A stretch of DNA of 13,500 nucleotides, taken from Neocallimastix lanati (nom. inval.). Its lineage: Eukaryota; Neocallimastigomycota; Neocallimastigomycetes; Neocallimastigales; Neocallimastigaceae. The DNA lies in the NCBI GenBank assembly GCA_016946835.1, contig JACVTC010000039.1:331501-345000 (forward strand). Reading direction: 5' to 3'. The notes below the pieces were generated by a model. The model was not told the DNA's origin. It worked only from the letters and a program-made list of their open reading frames with translations, and ran no database searches. A program made the position numbers and the translations under genes. Below, one piece after another: positions 11,937-13,500 of this stretch; within the stretch, counting starts at the first letter, position 1, and each line of letters opens with the position of its first letter.

Positions 11937-12245
11937 AAAATCAAAAAATATATAAATAATAATAATAATAATAATAATATTTATAACATAAAATAAATAT
12001 AATATAATATTTTTATTTTATTTTATTTTTATTTTTATTTTTATTTTATTATTATTATTAATTTTTTCTTTGTACTTCTCTTATATTTAATGACCTTAAT
12101 TAACTAATTTTTATATTATATATATTTATTTATTTCATAAATCATTATCTCTCTTTCTCTTTCTATGTATATATTACACATGAAATAAAACATAAAAAAC
12201 ATAAATTATAAATAATAAAAGGAAATGCCTGAATATTTTTCATAG
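9612..12245 (+). CDS. PPG1: Ppg1-like PP2A-family Ser/Thr protein phosphatase catalytic subunit (seven exons, last one proposed)
   Basis: Two-metal Ser/Thr phosphatase of the PP2A/PP4/PP6/Ppg1 group. Exons: 9612-9772, 9907-9977, 10257-10381, 10595-10781, 11074-11288, 11596-11886, and a proposed 12222-12245. Catalytic motifs: GDVHG (50-54), GDYVDRG (78-84), GNHE (110-113), CVHGG with H161, [10 protein letters not shown] (216-225), RAHQ with H245, and [17 protein letters not shown] (265-281). The Ppg1 assignment rests on [24 protein letters not shown], the long loop (197-215) where PP2A is short, and a charged C-terminal extension; budding-yeast Ppg1 shares all of these. In yeast, Ppg1 works with the Far (STRIPAK-like) complex and restrains mitophagy through Atg32. 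If exon 6 is not spliced, the frame stops at 11899-11901 (354 residues). Splicing the GT at 11887 to the AG at 12220-12221 gives 357 residues ending EMPEYFS. Start ATG at 9612 begins MWDLDKF, the usual family N-terminus. The core is very secure, the last exon moderately so. Confidence 0.93.
10206..10232. repeat. T27 tract before phosphatase exon 3
   Basis: Run of 27 T ending 24 bases before the exon 3 start, inside intron 2. It sits where a polypyrimidine tract would be expected. Confidence 0.9.
11317..11426. repeat. Cytosine-punctuated poly-A array followed by (TAA)n, phosphatase intron 5
   Basis: A-runs of about 4-11 separated by single C's (11317-11389), then AAT/TAA units to 11426. Probably slippage-derived. 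The plus-strand C spacing is unlike any other repeat in the window. Confidence 0.85.
12222..12245 (+). CDS. Proposed terminal mini-exon of the phosphatase gene
   Basis: Seven codons plus stop (E-M-P-E-Y-F-S-TAG) follow an AAAAG acceptor at 12217-12221. Exon 6 has a GTAAAG donor at 11887 in phase 0, so the junction is in frame. The intron would be 335 bases, similar to the neighbouring 292- and 307-base introns of the gene. PP2A-family catalytic subunits classically end in Tyr-Phe-Leu; Tyr-Phe-Ser here is one base from that. The segment is also richer in G and C than its surroundings. The alternative is read-through to the stop at 11899-11901. Confidence 0.6.
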   Translation, partial: EMPEYFS

Positions 12246-12800
12246 TCTCAAAAAAAAAAATTTTTTTTTTTTACTTCTTAACAGTTATAATAATAATTAT
12301 AATATATAAAATTAAAAAAAAAAATAATAATAATAATAAATAAATAAAATAAAATAAAATAAAATAAATAAAAGAATAGAATTTTAATAGTAATTCAATG
12401 TAATAAAATCTAATAAATTAAAATATTATTATTTTTAATAACAAAAAAAAAAAAAAAAAAAATAAAAATAAAAATAAAAAAAAATAAAAAAAATTAAAAA
12501 AAAAAAAAAAAAAAAGAGAATCAAATATATATATATATATATAATATATATATATAATAAACAGCATTAAATAAAAATTTGATTTAAAAAACTATTAAAA
12601 ATGATTTATCTTTAAAACTCATAAAGTATATATATATATTTAAAAAAAAAAAAAAAAAGTTTATTAATGGTCTATATTGACAAGTATTTTTTTATTTTAT
12701 ATATATATATATATATTTTTTTTATAACATTAATTTATAATTTATAATTATGAATAATAATCAATTTAATAGAATATATATAAAGCAATAACGACAACAA

Positions 12801-12839
<39 letters not shown>

Positions 12840-12888
12840 ATTAATACAATATTGTATATAATAAGTCCTTATAATATATCAAAATTAT

Positions 12889-12957
12889 AATAATAATAAT
12901 AAATGACTTAAGAATTTATAATAAATTTATAATCTATAGTCATTTATTATTATTATT
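12889..12957. repeat. 20-base perfect inverted repeat with 29-base spacer
   Basis: Left arm 12889-12908 ends AAATGACT and right arm 12938-12957 begins AGTCATTT; the outer parts are AAT/ATT units. An inner AGA (12911-12913) / TCT (12933-12935) pair extends the stem. The non-repetitive cores make it more than a chance AAT/ATT pairing. It could be a small foldback element or a hairpin. Confidence 0.75.
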
Positions 12958-13023
12958 TAATTTTTTTTTCTTTTCTTTTTTAACATTTATATATATGTTA
13001 AAACACTATATATATATGTATAT

Positions 13024-13029
13024 CACGTG
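13024..13029. promoter_or_regulatory. CACGTG palindrome (E-box-like)
   Basis: Sits in the 8-base palindrome TCACGTGA (13023-13030), which stands out in AT-only surroundings. CACGTG is the classical bHLH target in fungi. No gene start is identified nearby, so function is speculative. Confidence 0.25.
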
Positions 13030-13225
13030 ACTATTAATTAATTATATTATTATTTTATTTTATTTTTATATTATTTTTATATTTAAATCAATATGGTTTT
13101 TAGCATATATTATACAAAACTATACATTTTAATAAACGTTCCAGAAATTATATATATATTTATTTTTTTTTTTGTTGTGCAACAATTATTTTTTCTTTTT
13201 TTTATTTCATTTTTTTTTTTTTTAG

Positions 13226-13315
13226 TTATTTGAAGTAGTAAAAAAGCATTCAACTTCGGAGATTAAAAATATACAAAAAAATATAAAAAAAATAAAAAAA
13301 ATATATATATATATA
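13226..13315 (+). other. Orphan exon-like segment near the right edge
   Basis: After a T-rich tract and TTTAG acceptor (13221-13225), the frame LFEVVKKHSTSEIKNIQ is open with coding-like composition, then degrades into Lys/Ile from A-rich sequence. No upstream exon to join it was recognised between 12246 and 13225. It may be the last exon of an unrecognised plus-strand gene, or chance. Confidence 0.25.
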
Positions 13316-13500
13316 TAAATAATAATAATTATAATAAATTAAATAAATAATAATTAAAAAAAATACATATATTTATTAAATAAATTAACATTTAAAAAAA
13401 AAAAATTTTATCCGTAATTAATTTATTAATTTTATTTTTATAAAAAAAAAAAAAAAAAAAAAAAAGTAAAATAAAAATAAATTAATATTTATTAAATAAT

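Larger units (their letters stand above)
12246..13225. other. AT-rich spacer downstream of the phosphatase gene
   Basis: No gene recognised. It contains A-runs (about 12442-12460, 12807-12838), a long inverted repeat (12889-12957), a CACGTG palindrome (13024-13029) and a TTGTTG-tg-CAACAA inverted repeat (13172-13185). Confidence 0.55.

Noticed and set aside
11646-11937. Minus-strand frames of 71 and 60 codons
   Set aside because: Shadows of phosphatase exon 6 and the following A-run.

Overview
The window looks like nuclear DNA of a fungus with an extremely AT-rich genome. The best guess is an anaerobic gut fungus (Neocallimastigomycota: Neocallimastix, Piromyces, Anaeromyces, Orpinomyces). 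Exons are modest islands in DNA that is almost pure A and T, introns are many and about 90-340 bases, AAT/TTA/TTTA microsatellites and long A or T runs fill introns and spacers, and one gene is of the fungal Ppg1 phosphatase type. The many introns argue against microsporidia, and the Ppg1-type enzyme argues against Dictyostelium or Plasmodium. The placement is an inference; no rRNA or marker gene is present.

Layout. (1) 217-1876, plus strand: a six-exon gene for the HORMA protein Rev7/Mad2B, whose exons are mostly too short to stand out as open frames. (2) 1877-2716: spacer between convergent genes, holding an imperfect tandem duplication. (3) 4785-2717, minus strand: a seven-exon gene for a metallo-beta-lactamase-fold hydrolase of the PhnP / S. 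pombe C777.06c type, 306 residues. (4) 4786-6623: AT-rich spacer with a 120-base TTTA array and a minus-strand relic (6365-6253) that weakly resembles the start of ribosomal protein uS11/RPS14. (5) 6624-7029: an isolated island of much higher G+C, made of a leader rich in potential stems followed by a 48-codon open frame. This is the strongest candidate for something undescribed or mobile. (6) 7030-9611: a long gene-poor stretch, its right part unusually free of microsatellites. (7) 9612-12245, plus strand: a Ppg1-like PP2A-family phosphatase of six clear exons and a proposed seventh mini-exon that restores the family's C-terminal Tyr-Phe tail. (8) 12246-13500: AT-rich spacer with a 20-base perfect inverted repeat and one orphan exon-like segment near the right edge.

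The three genes do not form a pathway: translesion synthesis/HORMA signalling, a metal-dependent hydrolase, and a Ser/Thr phosphatase. Gene models were built by joining exons in frame at GT...AG junctions, guided by family conservation. All three keep the reading frame through every junction, which is strong internal support.
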